Origin: Xiphias gladius
Taxonomy: Eukaryota; Chordata; Actinopteri; Istiophoriformes; Xiphiidae
DNA length: 64,000 bases
Assembly: GCF_016859285.1 (NCBI RefSeq)
Contig: NC_053404.1
Coordinates: 20,734,105 to 20,798,104, forward strand
Reading direction: 5' to 3'
This document shows positions 1-11,600 of the stretch, piece by piece (positions within the stretch are counted from its first letter, which is position 1; every line of letters starts with the position of its first letter). The translations under genes were made by a program, and so were the position numbers. The notes under the pieces were generated by a model. It was not told where the DNA came from, ran no database searches, and saw nothing but the letters and a program-made list of their open reading frames with translations.

Positions 1-2891
1 GCTGCTCAGGGGTTTTTTCTGCTTCTTGGGAGTTGGTGGCATCTTGCTACGATAGTAGATGTTATCAAAGTCAGCCAGCCAGCTGGTTGAGGGGAGGTAG
101 GCAGGCAACGATTCAAATGAAGTGTCCTGGTGATCCTGCATGTTTGTTCCTCTATGTTGGTTCCTATCTCCCTTAAGAGGGGAATTATCCAACAACAACA
201 AATCATGTTCAAGAGCCACCTCTGCTGTGTGCGTCAACCGGGTCCCAGGAGCTTCCTCTGCAGCATCCATCATGGGGCAGATATCCGCCTCAGACACCAT
301 CTCGTCCACAGGACTCCCCACAGCGGGGACCATGTCCTCCAGTTCATTCTCTGCCAGGGGAGGCATCTCAATCATGGGGACGACCTCCTCTGTAGGAGCC
401 TCCTCTTTCACCGTCAGCACATCCGCTGAGGGCATTTCAGCAACAGCGGTCAGTGTTTCATCATTAGAGTCTGTGCAGCCGTTCTCGATCAGCGAGTCGG
501 GGGAGGGAATCAAGGTTTCCTCCACCGACCAAACAGTGGACTCCATCTTCCGCAGCTCATCCAGATACTGTGGGTCGAAGGGCAGGTGAACGACTTTAAA
601 GTGAAAATTCTTGGAGGTCATACTCAGGTCTCTCTTGTTCTTTTTCTCCGCAACGTCACCGTGAGCTGCTACCTGAGATCCCAAATTGGAGAACTCGGTG
701 ACAGCGTCCGTTTGATCCCTGGACTCCTCCAGGGCGGAGATCTTCTCACCGCTGCTGGGCGTCCCGACTAACAGGATGTCAGGACAAGCTTGGAGTGCCG
801 GCTCCGACTGGTCTGCAGGAAGGCAGAGTGCTTCGTCCTGCAGCACACTGCCCTGGAGCATGGAGCTACACTGGACCACGTCTTGGGAAAATCTGTGGGA
901 CACTTCTGCGGTCTCGTGAGAGTGCAGAAGTTGTAGTCCCACCGGTGTAGTGCAGCATTCAATCCTCACTTCCTCAGTCTGAATCACGAAGCTGCCGTTT
1001 GGCGACGTCCTGGTCGTGGGGGAGGGCACCATGTCCTTTAGCTCCAGAGAATTGTCCCCCTTCTGCACAGCCGAGGGTGGTGAGAGCGACTGGCCGGTGG
1101 GGACACTGGGGATATCAGTGCTGCAGACAGAGAGGCCACTGGAGGTTTCGACATCACTGGAAACCGGGGTGCCGGTCCTCTGGGTGGCAGACAGTGGCTC
1201 AGTTTGAACCTGAGAGGTGGTCATTTCTCTGGCCGGGACGTTGTGTTGATAGCGGAACCTGCGAGAGTGGTAGGCCATGGTCTGGTAATACTGGGGATTG
1301 AGCAGGCGCCTGTAGTCCATCAGATGCAGGTGAGTATGGGGTACAACAAAGCCAGGTGGCTCCATGTATGGATTTGGCTGATAGTGGGACATCAGTGGCA
1401 TGCCGTAACCTTTAACAGAAAAATAAATAAATAAATAAATAAGTGACAACAAAATGCCGTCAAGACTTGAACCAGACTGATGCAAAATTGGCCCAAGCAG
1501 CAGTAAAACGAGATAAATAGTTCAAAACAAAACTAAGAGGCTACAGCCATGCTAGCAGCTCTGCAAGGCCTTAATTAGGCACAGCACTGCTTTGAGCCAT
1601 ATGTTAACATCAGCATGGCAACGCTAACATGCTGATGTTCAGTAAATATATTTCACCTAGTTAACATGAGCACGCTGACATTTGCTAATCAGAATTAAAA
1701 CACAGGGTACGGCATTCATTTTGGGGAACACGAATGTATCTACCAACTTTCACGGCAGTCAGGTCCAATAGTTGCCGGGACATTTCGTTCACTACCACAA
1801 ATGTGAACCTCATGGCGGTGCTAGAATGAAAGTCGAGGGGGGGGGGCAAAATCAGCAAATCCACTAGGATTCATCATGTGGGATCCATGAATGTCTGAAC
1901 AAAATTCCGTGCATAGCATGAAGCTTGAAATAAATTTTAAATGACACGACACATGGAACTTGTGCAAAAAACAAAAACAAACACATAAATTTACATTTAT
2001 GTGGTAGAAGCAATGGTATATGACCACTGGCTGAAAGGGGTCATACATATTTATTGAGATTCAACTTCATTGTTCTTGTCCAGAGTAAAAAAAAAGTACA
2101 AAGTTGATTAAACACAGTTAGAATCTAACCAGAAGTGCAAAAGAATAATATTAACAGATAAGTGAGATATTACACAAATTACTGAACAGAACACTTTTGG
2201 TAGAAGATCGTCCATCTGATTCAGAGATGGACGCTCACCTCAATAGACACTTTCAGCATTGGGGGGGGAAGCTAAAAAAAGGACTTGAGCACATTTGTGT
2301 GTGAATTTAATTTTTGTAAAAAAGGGTCCGGAGATGTGCACCACCTCATTTGCAAAAAAATGTTGCAGAAAAAAAACACATGAAAATGTAGAAACCATGA
2401 TATAATTTAGTGGAAAAAGTTACACAAGACGACTTCAGGTGAAAGCGTTTCACCGCATTAGTTGCTCTGTGCATATGACATGAAAAGGCCTTAGAGAGCG
2501 GTGATTCTTGCTACATGACACGCAGCATAAGTTATATATCTTCAAGAGGCACTGCACCTCCAAAACCCAACAGCTGCGCCAAAAAGACGAGGAGATTTGG
2601 AGATTTTTGGCACTTACCTAAGCCAGGGTAGCCATAGTATGGGTTATAGGACAGAGGTATGGGCACGGGCACAGGCCACTGCAGGCTCTGCATGGGCACG
2701 TACGGCTGCGAGGGCTGGATGTAGAAGAAAGGTTTGTGGTGCTGCTGCTGCTGGTCCTCAGGACGTGGAGCCCCTGAAGGCCCTGGGGGCGGTTGATGGG
2801 GCCCCTGGGCCTGCTGAGCTCCGTGCGGTGGGTTGGGACCCCGAGGGCCCAGACCGTAAGAGTGTTGCAAAGTGGACGTGGCCGCCTCCAT
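1..2891 (-). CDS. Bucky ball-like protein (second Buc/Velo paralogue), 3' part missing at window edge
   Basis: Two coding exons are visible: 2891-2618 and 1409-1. The second has no stop and runs off the left edge, giving at least 561 residues. Exon 1 encodes MEAATSTLQHSYG, a Pro/Gln-rich stretch, then KPFFYIQPSQPY and a Pro/Tyr-rich run, matching the N-terminal BUVE motif of Buc/Velo proteins. The second exon continues with MEPPGFVVPH, LMDYRR and REMTTSQVQTEP, parallel to QYPGFVFPH, MDYRR and REMACSEAQTDP in the neighbouring complete gene. Both genes break at the same point in phase 1 (TTAG|GTAAGT here). Buc proteins nucleate the Balbiani body and germ plasm in oocytes through prion-like self-assembly; that role is inferred by family. 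The rest is acidic and low-complexity, ending near the edge with LPAYLPSTSWLADF. The start is the ATG two bases inside the acceptor at 2893, so a 5' UTR exon must lie upstream. It may correspond to a zebrafish buc2-type gene, which I cannot confirm. Confidence 0.85.
1540..2050 (+). repeat. Interspersed fish repeat in the intron of the bucky ball-like gene
   Basis: This 0.5 kb stretch has the run of phrases typical of a common teleost repeat: CTAACATGCTGATG near 1630, CCAATAGTTGCCGGGACATT near 1765, ACCACAAATGTGAACCTCAT near 1793, then GGCGGTGCTAGAATGAAAGTC. It lies in the 1.2 kb intron 1410-2617. The rest of that intron is AT-rich with short homopolymers and shows no other gene. Assignment is by remembered sequence; I give no database name. 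Confidence 0.6.
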
Positions 2892-5800
2892 ATCTGACAA
2901 AGAGACAAGAAGCAAATTGAAAGAATTGTTTGTTGTTTGTTTGTTGGCAAATCTGCTGCGAGACAACAGACACTTTCAGTGGATTATGACAGCAAAACAG
3001 TTCCTGAACAAGCGTACCTACATGCAAAAGGATTATCACTAACAAACCAACACAGCTTTCCTAGTATGATTTAAATTGGAAATGGAAGGTGTGCGCTCAA
3101 GCTGCAGGCTCGCTTGTCAAATGCTACGCTGATTGGCTGGATCTTGGTCCCAGGTGACGACTGTCCAATTCAAGTTTAATGACCTGCATTTAAAGCCAAT
3201 GAAAAAGGCTTGTGCCCCACTGATTCCCTCCCACTGTGGTGCGTCAACTCACCTGAGGAAAGGCAGACAATAGATCAGAGACGGGATGGAAAAGCACCAT
3301 CAGTGTCCTGAGTCAACTTGCTGTGACCTGTAACGTTAGGTGGAGGGAGGTGAGAAGCTGATTGGCTTCAATTAACAAAACAGACCCGCACCTTGCTTTG
3401 GCTTGATGATATGACAGGACCAAAGGGTTAAAAGATACGTGGCTCAAAGTGGCACATCCCGTTCTTTCTAGCATCTTTGAGTGCTCCAGGCTCTTTTTCT
3501 TGCAGCTTGCCTCGTTTCTAGGTGAGCGGATCCGAAATGCAAAGCACACACCCACACGTCTTGTGTTGAGATGCAGTTTTCAGCCCTGAAGGGCCAATTA
3601 TGAGGTTAGACGAGAGCTTGTTTGGTTGTCTGCAGCTGGATTTGTAGATATGGAATTATCCACGAGGAATAAACACACTCCGAGACCAGACTGACGACTT
3701 GACACCGATTTTAAATCAGCGCTTCTGTTTTGAAAGGTTTTCTGCATATGGATTCTGGAAGGCGTCTTGGTCAGACAGATTCATTGCACCAGGCTCATTT
3801 ATATCCTTCACTTCTACACATATACAGTCTACTTTTTCAAATTGCCACAGCAGCAGATTCTGCCATTTGCATTGGTACCTGTTTTGGAAAGTAGCCTTTC
3901 CCCTTAAGAACGACGATCTGAATTAACAGGTGTTGCCTCAGCTTTCTGCAAAAGCACAGCTGTTGTTTGCAAAAAACGTCCTTAGAGCATCCACTGAAAA
4001 CCAGAGGTTAATCCGACCCAATATTTTTTTGGTTTTAACTGAGAAAATCATTTGGTCTATTAAACGTCAGCAGTGAAAAAATGCCCATCATAATTTCCCA
4101 AAGCTAACGTCCGTTCAATCAGACCATTCGCCCAAAGATATTCAATTTACAGTGATGTAATGCAGAGAGAAGCACCAAATCCACACATTTGAGTAGCTGG
4201 AAATCAGCAAATCTTTTGACTTTTCTGCTCAAAAAAAATGACTTAAATGATTAATTCATTAAATATTATGCCGATTAATTTCCTATCAAAGGACAGGTCC
4301 ATCATTCAACTGATCATTTCAGGCCAAGTAGATAGTAGACGGTAGCCTGAGCAAAGGACCTATCTCACCTCATTTCCAACAGCTGTACTTCAAAGTAAAT
4401 AGTAGGTAACCCCGTATTACTAGCGGATCAACATTAGATGCTCATAGTGTAAAACCTAAGGCAGGTAAACCCCTAAACCTTCTCAAATCTGGAAACCGGG
4501 CTCCGTTATTATTCCAGGTTGTCCAGATAAGGGAGCATGTAAAAATCACTAGACCTGCAGCCCGGGATTCCAACCAGGATGAACAAGGATGCACGTGACC
4601 CTAGACAGTAAACACTGTAAGATGTGTAGAAGTCTCCAAGTGTTGCACAATGACATCATTTTAAAAAAAAAATAAAAGATTAAAAACACAAAGCTTAAAT
4701 AATGACAATATTTTATTGGACTGGCCCCAAACAGTGGCACACCGTCATCTGCAACACAACCTCTCAGCCCATTTGTCTGTTTGTGAAATCCATTAATCAT
4801 GAATAGTGCAAGGCAGTGTCACTGCAGAAACTTTATACATTTTTTTTCTTTTTTTTTTTTTAAACTTTTATCTAAACAAAAAGAGGCTTCCTGTGCAGTG
4901 CATTTCACCTGGTGCTCTAAGTATTTTCAGACACATTATCCTGGAACATCTACACCTTTGGGGGGGGGGGGGGGGACCTGTGGAGGAAAGAAACACGCAT
5001 TAAAACGTATTTTCACCTAGTCCGAAGTGTTGCAGATAGTGTTGGTACATGTCAGCTATCTGAACAAATAATAATAGGGCCCCTGTAGAGTTTTGTGATT
5101 CAGGGAACAAATTTAATCTTGTGCAGTGTTTTGCGAATTTCACCTACAGTTCAACACACTTTGTTCAAAAGTCAGTCCAGGGACATTAACATCTTGGTTC
5201 TCCTCTCATGGCAGAGCCTGGCAAAAAAAAAAAAAAAAAAATTTTCATTATATTAATAAAAGTGTGCTAACAGGGTCAAAGTTAACAGTATTGCAGAAGA
5301 AAAACATTAACCTCTCTCCCAGTGTAATGGTGGCGGATCATTGTCATCATTGTCCTCATCTCTTGCCCTGTGGTACATCACCTTCCTCTGAGCACTCATC
5401 TCTGTCAAATATATATACACGAGCAGACCAAATCATCAGGGGCTCAGCATTGCGAAATTAATTTTAGAATGGATTCCAGCTAATAGCAAAAATCACGTGT
5501 TGTTTCTATGCAATTTAAAGTCGAGTCCTCTTTATCCCGACATCAACTAGAACTCAGCTGGCACCCAAAGTTCAGCCAAGAGCTCAATTCAAAAGACTTA
5601 TCACATTACATTAAAAGCACCGAGTTTCAGGGGCTACATGATGTCCGTTAACATTTCAGCCGTTAACCAACTCAGACCAAAGAAGCACATTCAGATCTGT
5701 CCAAATTGGAATCTTCAAAAAAGGAGTCAAACGGGAAATAACTGTGACAGCTATATCACATTTGATATGAATCCTACGAGTCCCACAATCTACGAGATAA

Positions 5801-6262
5801 CCAGTCACACGTGTCGATGCAGACCTGTCCAGGTGATCTCCGGAGCCATTCAGGGTTTCTCTTTTTTTTTTTCCCCCTCACAGTATGTGAAAAAAAAAAA
5901 AACATGCTCAACTTTCAGTTTTTTTAATTGCAGTGCCAGAAATCCAAAACTAAAATGTCTGCACACTGACTTATGCAGAAATTACTATTTAATGTGCACG
6001 GATGTCAATAGACATTAATTAGGTTTTCTGCACAAGTCGGGGCGCAGACTGTTGCATTATCATCGATTTTACATTGTGTAATGTGTTCCCAGATGTAGTC
6101 TCTGCTGGTCTGCCTCAGCATTTCAGCAAAACTAGAGGGGGAAATAAATAAATATGGGGCCAGAACTGCACTCACTTTGCTGCAAGATCCTTATTATGCT
6201 GCTCACGCTGTTTAGACAATTCTCAAACTGACAATGAGATTTACTTTGGGGGGGTAATTTCT
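2892..6262. other. Intergenic stretch between the two bucky ball family genes
   Basis: This 3.4 kb interval should hold the promoter and 5' leader of the left gene and the 3' UTR of buc. On the minus strand a good donor (CCTCAG|GTGAGT, junction at 3253/3252) ends a possible leader exon. A repeat copy occupies about 4035-4330. There is a 14-base G run at about 4961-4974 and poly-A/T tracts at 4850, 5223 and 5885. Open frames of 70-126 codons here have no protein-like composition and I treat them as chance. An ATTAAA-type polyadenylation signal for buc may lie near 5987. Confidence 0.5.
4035..4330 (+). repeat. AT-rich interspersed repeat, family A copy
   Basis: The copy contains the family's usual order of phrases: TTTGGTCTATTAAACGTCAG, GTGAAAAAATGCCCATCATAA, CCCAAAGATATTCAATTTAC, ACATTTGAGTAGCTGGAA, AAAAATGACTTAAATGATTAA and a closing ATCATTTCAGGCC. 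The same order recurs in both orientations at least ten more times in this window, near 14000, 15750, 20700, 25050, 32080, 46500, 47150, 51500 and 59560. The size (about 300 bp) and lack of coding suggest a non-autonomous DNA transposon or MITE, probably hAT-like. That class is inference from memory. Confidence 0.65.
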
Positions 6263-8381
6263 TTAACCTTGTCGTTGCAGAGGAGCTGCTTGTCTCCTCC
6301 TGGGAATCACGTCACCGTCTCCCCACCTGCCTTGACCTGAGGTGGTCAGATCTTCTCTGCAGAGTCTGTCTATGAAAAGAGTTCACACATTCGTTGCGTA
6401 TTTCCAACATGATTTACACACTTGAACTAAAGATCAGCGTCAACTTAAGATGTCAAAAGAAAAACAAAGAAATCCCTGGCTGAGACTTACCCTGGCACGT
6501 TCGGCACTGCAGCTCGCTGCCAGTCGTCTCTCCAACCTCACCGTCACCTGGCTCCTGCTTACAAAGATCATGACCTGCCTCCTGGTCGAACGGATCTGAG
6601 GGATCTTTGTGTTGGCCTCTTTTATACCAAGGTTTTCCCGCATGTCTCGGTGGGACGGAATGAGGCTTCCTGGGCGCAGAGTGCTTCCTCACAACCACCC
6701 TGACTGGCTGCTCACAACCTCTCGCATACCTGCCTTCCTCCTCAGAGTCGCCGGCTTCATCTCTGTACACCTTGGGGCTGTTGACTTTGCTCCTACCCGC
6801 ACCTTTTGCCAGGCTTTTCCCACAGCAGGCGCACACAAACCTCCTTGAACCCGGCAGCCACACTTCCTCTGCGTCTTCCGCAGCTTGAGGGGATACACCA
6901 ACGACCTCTGCGAGCCTCCCGCCGGTATACACGTGTTTGGAAAAAAGATCGTCGTCCAGATCTGTGGAGAACATCTCGTCTCGGGAGGAAAGCTCATCAA
7001 GAGATGGGCTGAGGACACTCATCCGCTCATGGGTGGTCTGCATGGAGAGGTAGTTGTAGTAGTAGGGGGCGGCAGGGGAGGAGAGGCGGCCAGCTCCTGC
7101 GGCCCCAGGTGTCAAGGCGCTCTCAAAAGGCAGCTTGAGGATCTGGTAGCTCGGATCGGATTTGGTTTCATCAAAAGATCCTGTCTGATGCTCTGTCTTT
7201 GAGACTTTGTCGCTGCTTTCAGCCTCCTTAAGCACAGGCTGGCCGGAGGAGAAGGAAGCTGCCAGCGACGGTGTCGACTTCAGGAGGCGCTCGGCATCGC
7301 ATTTGGGAACACTCGGATCGGTCACTAAGATATCTGACTGGGTATCCGTGACCTCTTCTCTCTCAAGAGGGAGAAAGTGTTCGTGTCCTGCTGGCTGCTC
7401 GAGCTCACGACACTCCTCATGAACAGAGGAGCTATCGAGGGGCAACTCCTCTTCCAAGCCTCCTGACCAGCATCCCTGAGGGCTCAGGGCGTCAAGGCAC
7501 CTTTGACTGGACTCACCGTCGTACACCGCTGTGGTGGAGTCACTGAAGGTCCTGGCCGTACACTCCAAATGGCTGTCATCGGGCGCCAAAGGCAGGACGT
7601 GACCCTGCTCTTCACTTTTCTTCTCTTTCCCTGGGGAAAACATCCCCGAGGACTGGGAGGCGACACCGGAGTCCAGTTCTCTCTCAGCACCCTGCATCTC
7701 GTTGGCTCGAATTTTATCCAGGCACTCGATGAGCTTGGTTATGGCATCACTGGGGTCCGTTTGAGCCTCTGAGCAGGCCATTTCTCGACGCCCGTGAGGC
7801 TGCGGGTGATGCTGCTGGCGGGGCACGTCACTCCAGGCGGGAGCCTGGAACCGAGGTTCAAACATTCGCCTGTAGTCCATTGGGTAAATTGGAGCATGTG
7901 GGAAAACAAAGCCGGGATACTGCATGTACTGGTAAGGGTGAATGCAGGGACGGCCGAAGTTAAAACCTGGAGGAATATAAACACAAATGTCAGATTCCAG
8001 GCCATCAATGCGAGACGACTGCAGCAAAGATCTTAGTTTGAAGAGCCCGATACCTCCAGGCAAACCATAGTGGCTGTATGGGTTGTTCAGATGCCAGTGC
8101 TGGTAGAGGTAATAAGGTTGAGACGGTGGCTGGACGTAGAAAAACGGCCTGGGATGGTGAGTTCTCTGTTGTCCACTCCCAAATGTATTCGGCTGTTTGC
8201 CTCCATCTACAGGTGAAACAACAGACACAATATCAGGAGGAAAAAAAAAAAAAAAAGAGGCAAAGATATAACTTTCTACTCGTCGTTTTTGAGAGTGATG
8301 AGACTGAAAAGTCGCCGCAGCTCAAACTGTTGCTAATTCAATCTGGCAAATGAACGTTTCAATAAAGTCTTTACCGTCCAT
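6263..8381 (-). CDS. buc: Bucky ball (Buc), germ-plasm/Balbiani body organiser, complete
   Basis: Four coding exons, 8381-8375, 8206-8054, 7966-6491 and 6354-6263, give 575 residues with all phases compatible. The start ATG (AAAATGG context) sits in a seven-base coding exon encoding Met-Asp plus one base. The N-terminus carries RPFFYVQPPSQPYYLYQ (about residues 19-36), then YMQYPGFVFPHAP and MDYRRMF (about 66-88), the BUVE region of Buc/Velo, followed by REMACSEAQTDPSD (about 113-126). The middle is acidic and disordered, with a Tyr-rich patch (APYYYNYLSM). Near the C-terminus are two Cys pairs, CACC (432-435) and CRTC (541-544), and the last exon adds an Arg-rich tail (VIPRRRQAAPLQRQG). Buc organises the Balbiani body and gathers germ-cell determinants in oocytes; this is known for zebrafish and assumed here. 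The last acceptor has two AGs two bases apart; only the downstream one keeps the Arg-rich tail. Next to a diverged tandem paralogue on the same strand and head-to-head with kbtbd2. Confidence 0.9.
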
Positions 8382-8383
8382 TT

Positions 8384-8389
8384 TCACAT
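8384..8389 (-). promoter_or_regulatory. Start-stop upstream element (ATG-TGA) just before the buc start codon
   Basis: On the minus strand the leader reads CATGTGAAAATGG: an ATG followed at once by TGA, two bases (AA), then the main ATG at 8381. Such minimal uORFs are known to stall ribosomes and lower initiation downstream. Whether the mRNA starts upstream of this point is not shown by the sequence. Confidence 0.5.
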
Positions 8390-8750
8390 GCGCGTTCTTG
8401 CTCAACCTGTCAGGATAAAACACCGCCGAGGAAAGACGACGACAACAACAATAATAACAATAATAACAACAATAATAATAAACACCCCCCCAGCTTTTTT
8501 TCTTTTTACACTCTTTGAACGAACAGCAGCGGAAAACGCTCCTCTCTCAGGCCCACATGACGCCCGACTCAACAAAAGCCCACAACGTGTCCGCTCGTTA
8601 GTCAAATAGGAAACACCTGCTGCTCCGCTCGGGGCCGCGGGCTCCAAATTGATCCGCGTCGCCTCAACCCCGGATGAAACGCCCTAACGGCAAGACCTTC
8701 CCCCGCGAAATGGACAGTTACGTGCAATTAAAATCCGCGAGTCTATGGAA

Positions 8751-8754
<4 letters not shown>

Positions 8755-8808
<54 letters not shown>
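8755..8808. repeat. GT dinucleotide microsatellite, about 27 units
   Basis: An uninterrupted GT run between ATATA and TTGAATATG. It lies about 400 bp upstream of the buc start, in the shared buc/kbtbd2 promoter interval. Confidence 0.95.
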
Positions 8809-8811
<3 letters not shown>

Positions 8812-9749
8812 AATATGAGATTGGCTCATAAAAACCCACAGAGAACCCAGGACATCAAGTCAGCAAATGAGCTACAATTGAAATGCGATCTTTTTTTTTT
8901 CTAACCAGGTAAAAAAAAAAAAAAAGGGTCGTATTTTTTTTGTAGGATTGTGGCCACTTTTCTCATGGAAAATATCCAAGCTTGCTTTCTACAGAACAAA
9001 AAAAAAACAACATAATTTTATTGTGACTTTAAAAAGATTTAGGATTCAGTCATGACCTGCTAGAAATATAATCCCGCGGAGGATTCCCCAACACCAGAAC
9101 TCTATTTCTGTAAAGCACAAAATGCCTGGCTTGAGTAATGTATGGTCAGACAGTTTATAATTTCGTTGTTCGTTTACCCCCCAATCTTCTCTTGTTTGTA
9201 TGTTTTAATGGGTTTGTAATTTAAGTTGTGTTTATTTATTTTTCCTTTTCCGATTTTCATTGTGCATGCCCGATGTGTCCGACAAAACTGAATAAATACA
9301 CTGAATAAATAAATAAAAAAAACACATCCATAGTTTTATATGATACATGCTGAATGTACACAGCTAGTCCCACCTCCCCCCAAAACATTTGGTCACACAT
9401 AAAAAACGAAGTCTATTTTTTTTTTTTTTTTTGCAACTTTTTTTGTTTTTTAAACTGTTCACTGTTCAGTCGTATGAAGTATGAAGGTCTAAATGTTTCA
9501 CCACAATGTCAGGTGAAGAATTATTTGTGTAAGTATCCCAGTGGCCCAGCAGTAAGCCTTAGTAGAATTAAAATACCCCAAAAAACTCTATAAAATATTC
9601 ACCCAGTGTTAGTTTCTGATTGATAACAAATAAAAATAAACATGGCGTCGACGTCTTCAATGTTTTAGATACTGCAAAATGGATAAATTGATATTTATAC
9701 ATTTAAATTTATACTCGTGTTCTCATTAAGTTTTGTAAGGTGTCAGTAC

Positions 9750-10030
9750 TGCTGTGTGTCCGTCTATCCGGCAGGGGTCACTGTTAGGCTGCTTAGTTTG
9801 TACGCTTGCGCAGTATCCTGATTTGGCCTCTGGTCTTTCAGGCGCTTATGATGCGCTGAAAGGTGGTCCGCTGCTCGGCGCTTCTACACAACCGTTTAAT
9901 GTCTATATTCGGCTTCAGGAGCTTATTCGGCACTTTCTGCTGACTGGAAAGCCACGGCGACGGTTCAGTGTGTGGAGTCTGCCCGCAGTTACTGTAAGGA
10001 AGCTTGGGTTTTGGTTGCCGAAGTTCTCAG
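9750..10030 (+). other. Possible first non-coding exon and promoter of kbtbd2
   Basis: A CpG-richer block than its surroundings includes CTTGCGCAGT (NRF1-like half site) near 9804, and ends in a usable donor, TTCTCAG|GTAGTT, at 10030/10031. The next acceptor on the plus strand is TTTTTTCAG|ACAAGC at 12026/12027, leading into the exon with the kbtbd2 start codon. The exon limits are inferred; no transcript evidence is available here. Confidence 0.35.
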
Positions 10031-11466
10031 GTAGTTAGCTTCCGTTTATTTAGCTCTTTTAGCTTAGCGGTGTGTGCTAGCAGCATGACCGCTCTCTAAT
10101 TTGCTTGCCGTGTTTGTTAGTGGCTATCTTGTCCTTTCTGGAATAATTTAACAAATGAGCTGATCGTGTCAGATGCTCGGCTTTCTTCCAGGCACCAGCA
10201 GCCATGCTACCACGTTAGCAGACCCCGGAACTGTGCAGCGGAGGGAAGCTAAAGTTGCTAACTTGCCGTTGCTACTTGAGCTAGTGACATTACATGACAC
10301 CGAAGCTAGCTGATCAGATGTATTGATTAATAACAAGGATGGCCACATTGTGGAGCGAGTGCTTTGAAACATAGCTACATAGAACACGGTTAGTCGGGTT
10401 AGCCAACCTCAGCGTGTTTGTTTTAGACAGGGTTTGTTTTGGACATGGTGGTTAACGGCGACGTGCTAACGTAACTAGCCAAGATCAGGCTAGTACAAAA
10501 AAAATATGTTAAACACTCTTCAAATGTCCGCCTTTACTCCCAGAATAACCACGTTGTTAGCAGGTTTTTGTGGGTAAAAAGTTTCCAAAGGAATGTATAT
10601 TTATTAAGCATGAAGCCGATGTGTGTAGATGGCCGGACGCTAGGTGAACATTTACCTACAGCCTGCACACATTGTGAACTGCATCCCTCGCTGTTCAGAG
10701 AAGGGACGGCATATTAACGCAACACGCATCTTGGAAACTATCTGCCAACCGATCTTGACGTTTTCGTTCACGAAGCGTCTCCTCCATATTTCTGAAATCT
10801 GCTCATATTAAGCTCAGTGTCCAGTTGTGACTAACGCGCTTCGATAATACCCTGAATCGTAGGGTGTGTTAACAGCATCCAGCAGATCCGATTCAGTGCG
10901 GTGTGAAGATGTTTGCGACATGCATCGATGCACAACCCCGAATTTGATATAGATAGTCAGCCGAGAGGTTGACATGACACTGGATGGCAAGGGAATCATT
11001 AACATTTCTTTGTATTTCTCCCTGCTCCCAAAAATAATCTCTATTGAAACGGGGTGTTGAGGTCGGCATTAGTAGTAGAAGTATCACTGGTGGTGAAGCT
11101 GTAAGCTATGCTGCTTGTAGCCAATCAAGGTACCGCTGGTAAAAGTGGCTTTGTGTCATGGTAAGCTGCCAAAAAGCCCAAAGTCATTTAGGTTGTGAGC
11201 AGTGGCGCTCAAGTCTTACATCCAAAAGCATGATGTGTTTTTGTCTGCATGATTTAATCGTTACACTTGGCCTATTAATATCTGACAAACTGTACTGCAG
11301 GGCTCTTTCTAAAGTCAGTTGGCGTATCTCATTGGCTAGATTTTATCTTCATGAACCGCAATATCCTCATGGTACCTAGTAAAGATCGTGATCTGTGTTA
11401 GAAAGAGATTATTTTCTCCACTATAGCTGCAAAGGATCACAGTCAGATCTGTTTATAATGGTATTC

Positions 11467-11600
11467 AATAGATAGACATATAGATAGAGTACTTTATTAA
11501 TCCCCAAGGGAAATTGCAGTGTGGCAGTAACCACTCCACATAAATCACAAAAACAATGAAGTAGGTTACAAACAATGCAATTAAAGGCTAACTTATAGAC
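11467..11600 (-). mobile_element. LINE/SINE-type 3' tail fragment
   Basis: Read on the minus strand, this contains CAATTTCCCTTGGGGATTAA followed by TAAAGTACTCTATCTATATG and a short TCTA-type tail. That is the usual 3' end of Rex/Babar- or L2-like LINEs and the SINEs that copy it in fish. No coding part is attached, so it is a 5'-truncated or SINE copy. It lies in the presumed first intron of kbtbd2; the rest of 10031-12026 shows nothing recognisable. Confidence 0.6.

Larger units (their letters stand above)
8382..9750. other. Head-to-head intergenic region between buc and kbtbd2
   Basis: The two genes diverge from this 1.4 kb interval, so it must carry the buc promoter and probably much of the kbtbd2 promoter. 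It includes an AAC/AAT-rich tract at 8446-8480, a GT microsatellite at 8755-8808 and several poly-A/T tracts. I see no clear TATA box for either gene, and no open frame that looks coding. Confidence 0.5.

Noticed and set aside
140-589. 149-codon plus-strand open frame rich in Ser/Thr
   Set aside because: Antisense shadow of the bucky ball-like exon 1409-1, which has clear family motifs on the minus strand.
5638-6018. 126-codon plus-strand frame between the buc genes
   Set aside because: Composition follows homopolymers (Phe and Lys runs) with no family resemblance; probably lies in the buc 3' region.
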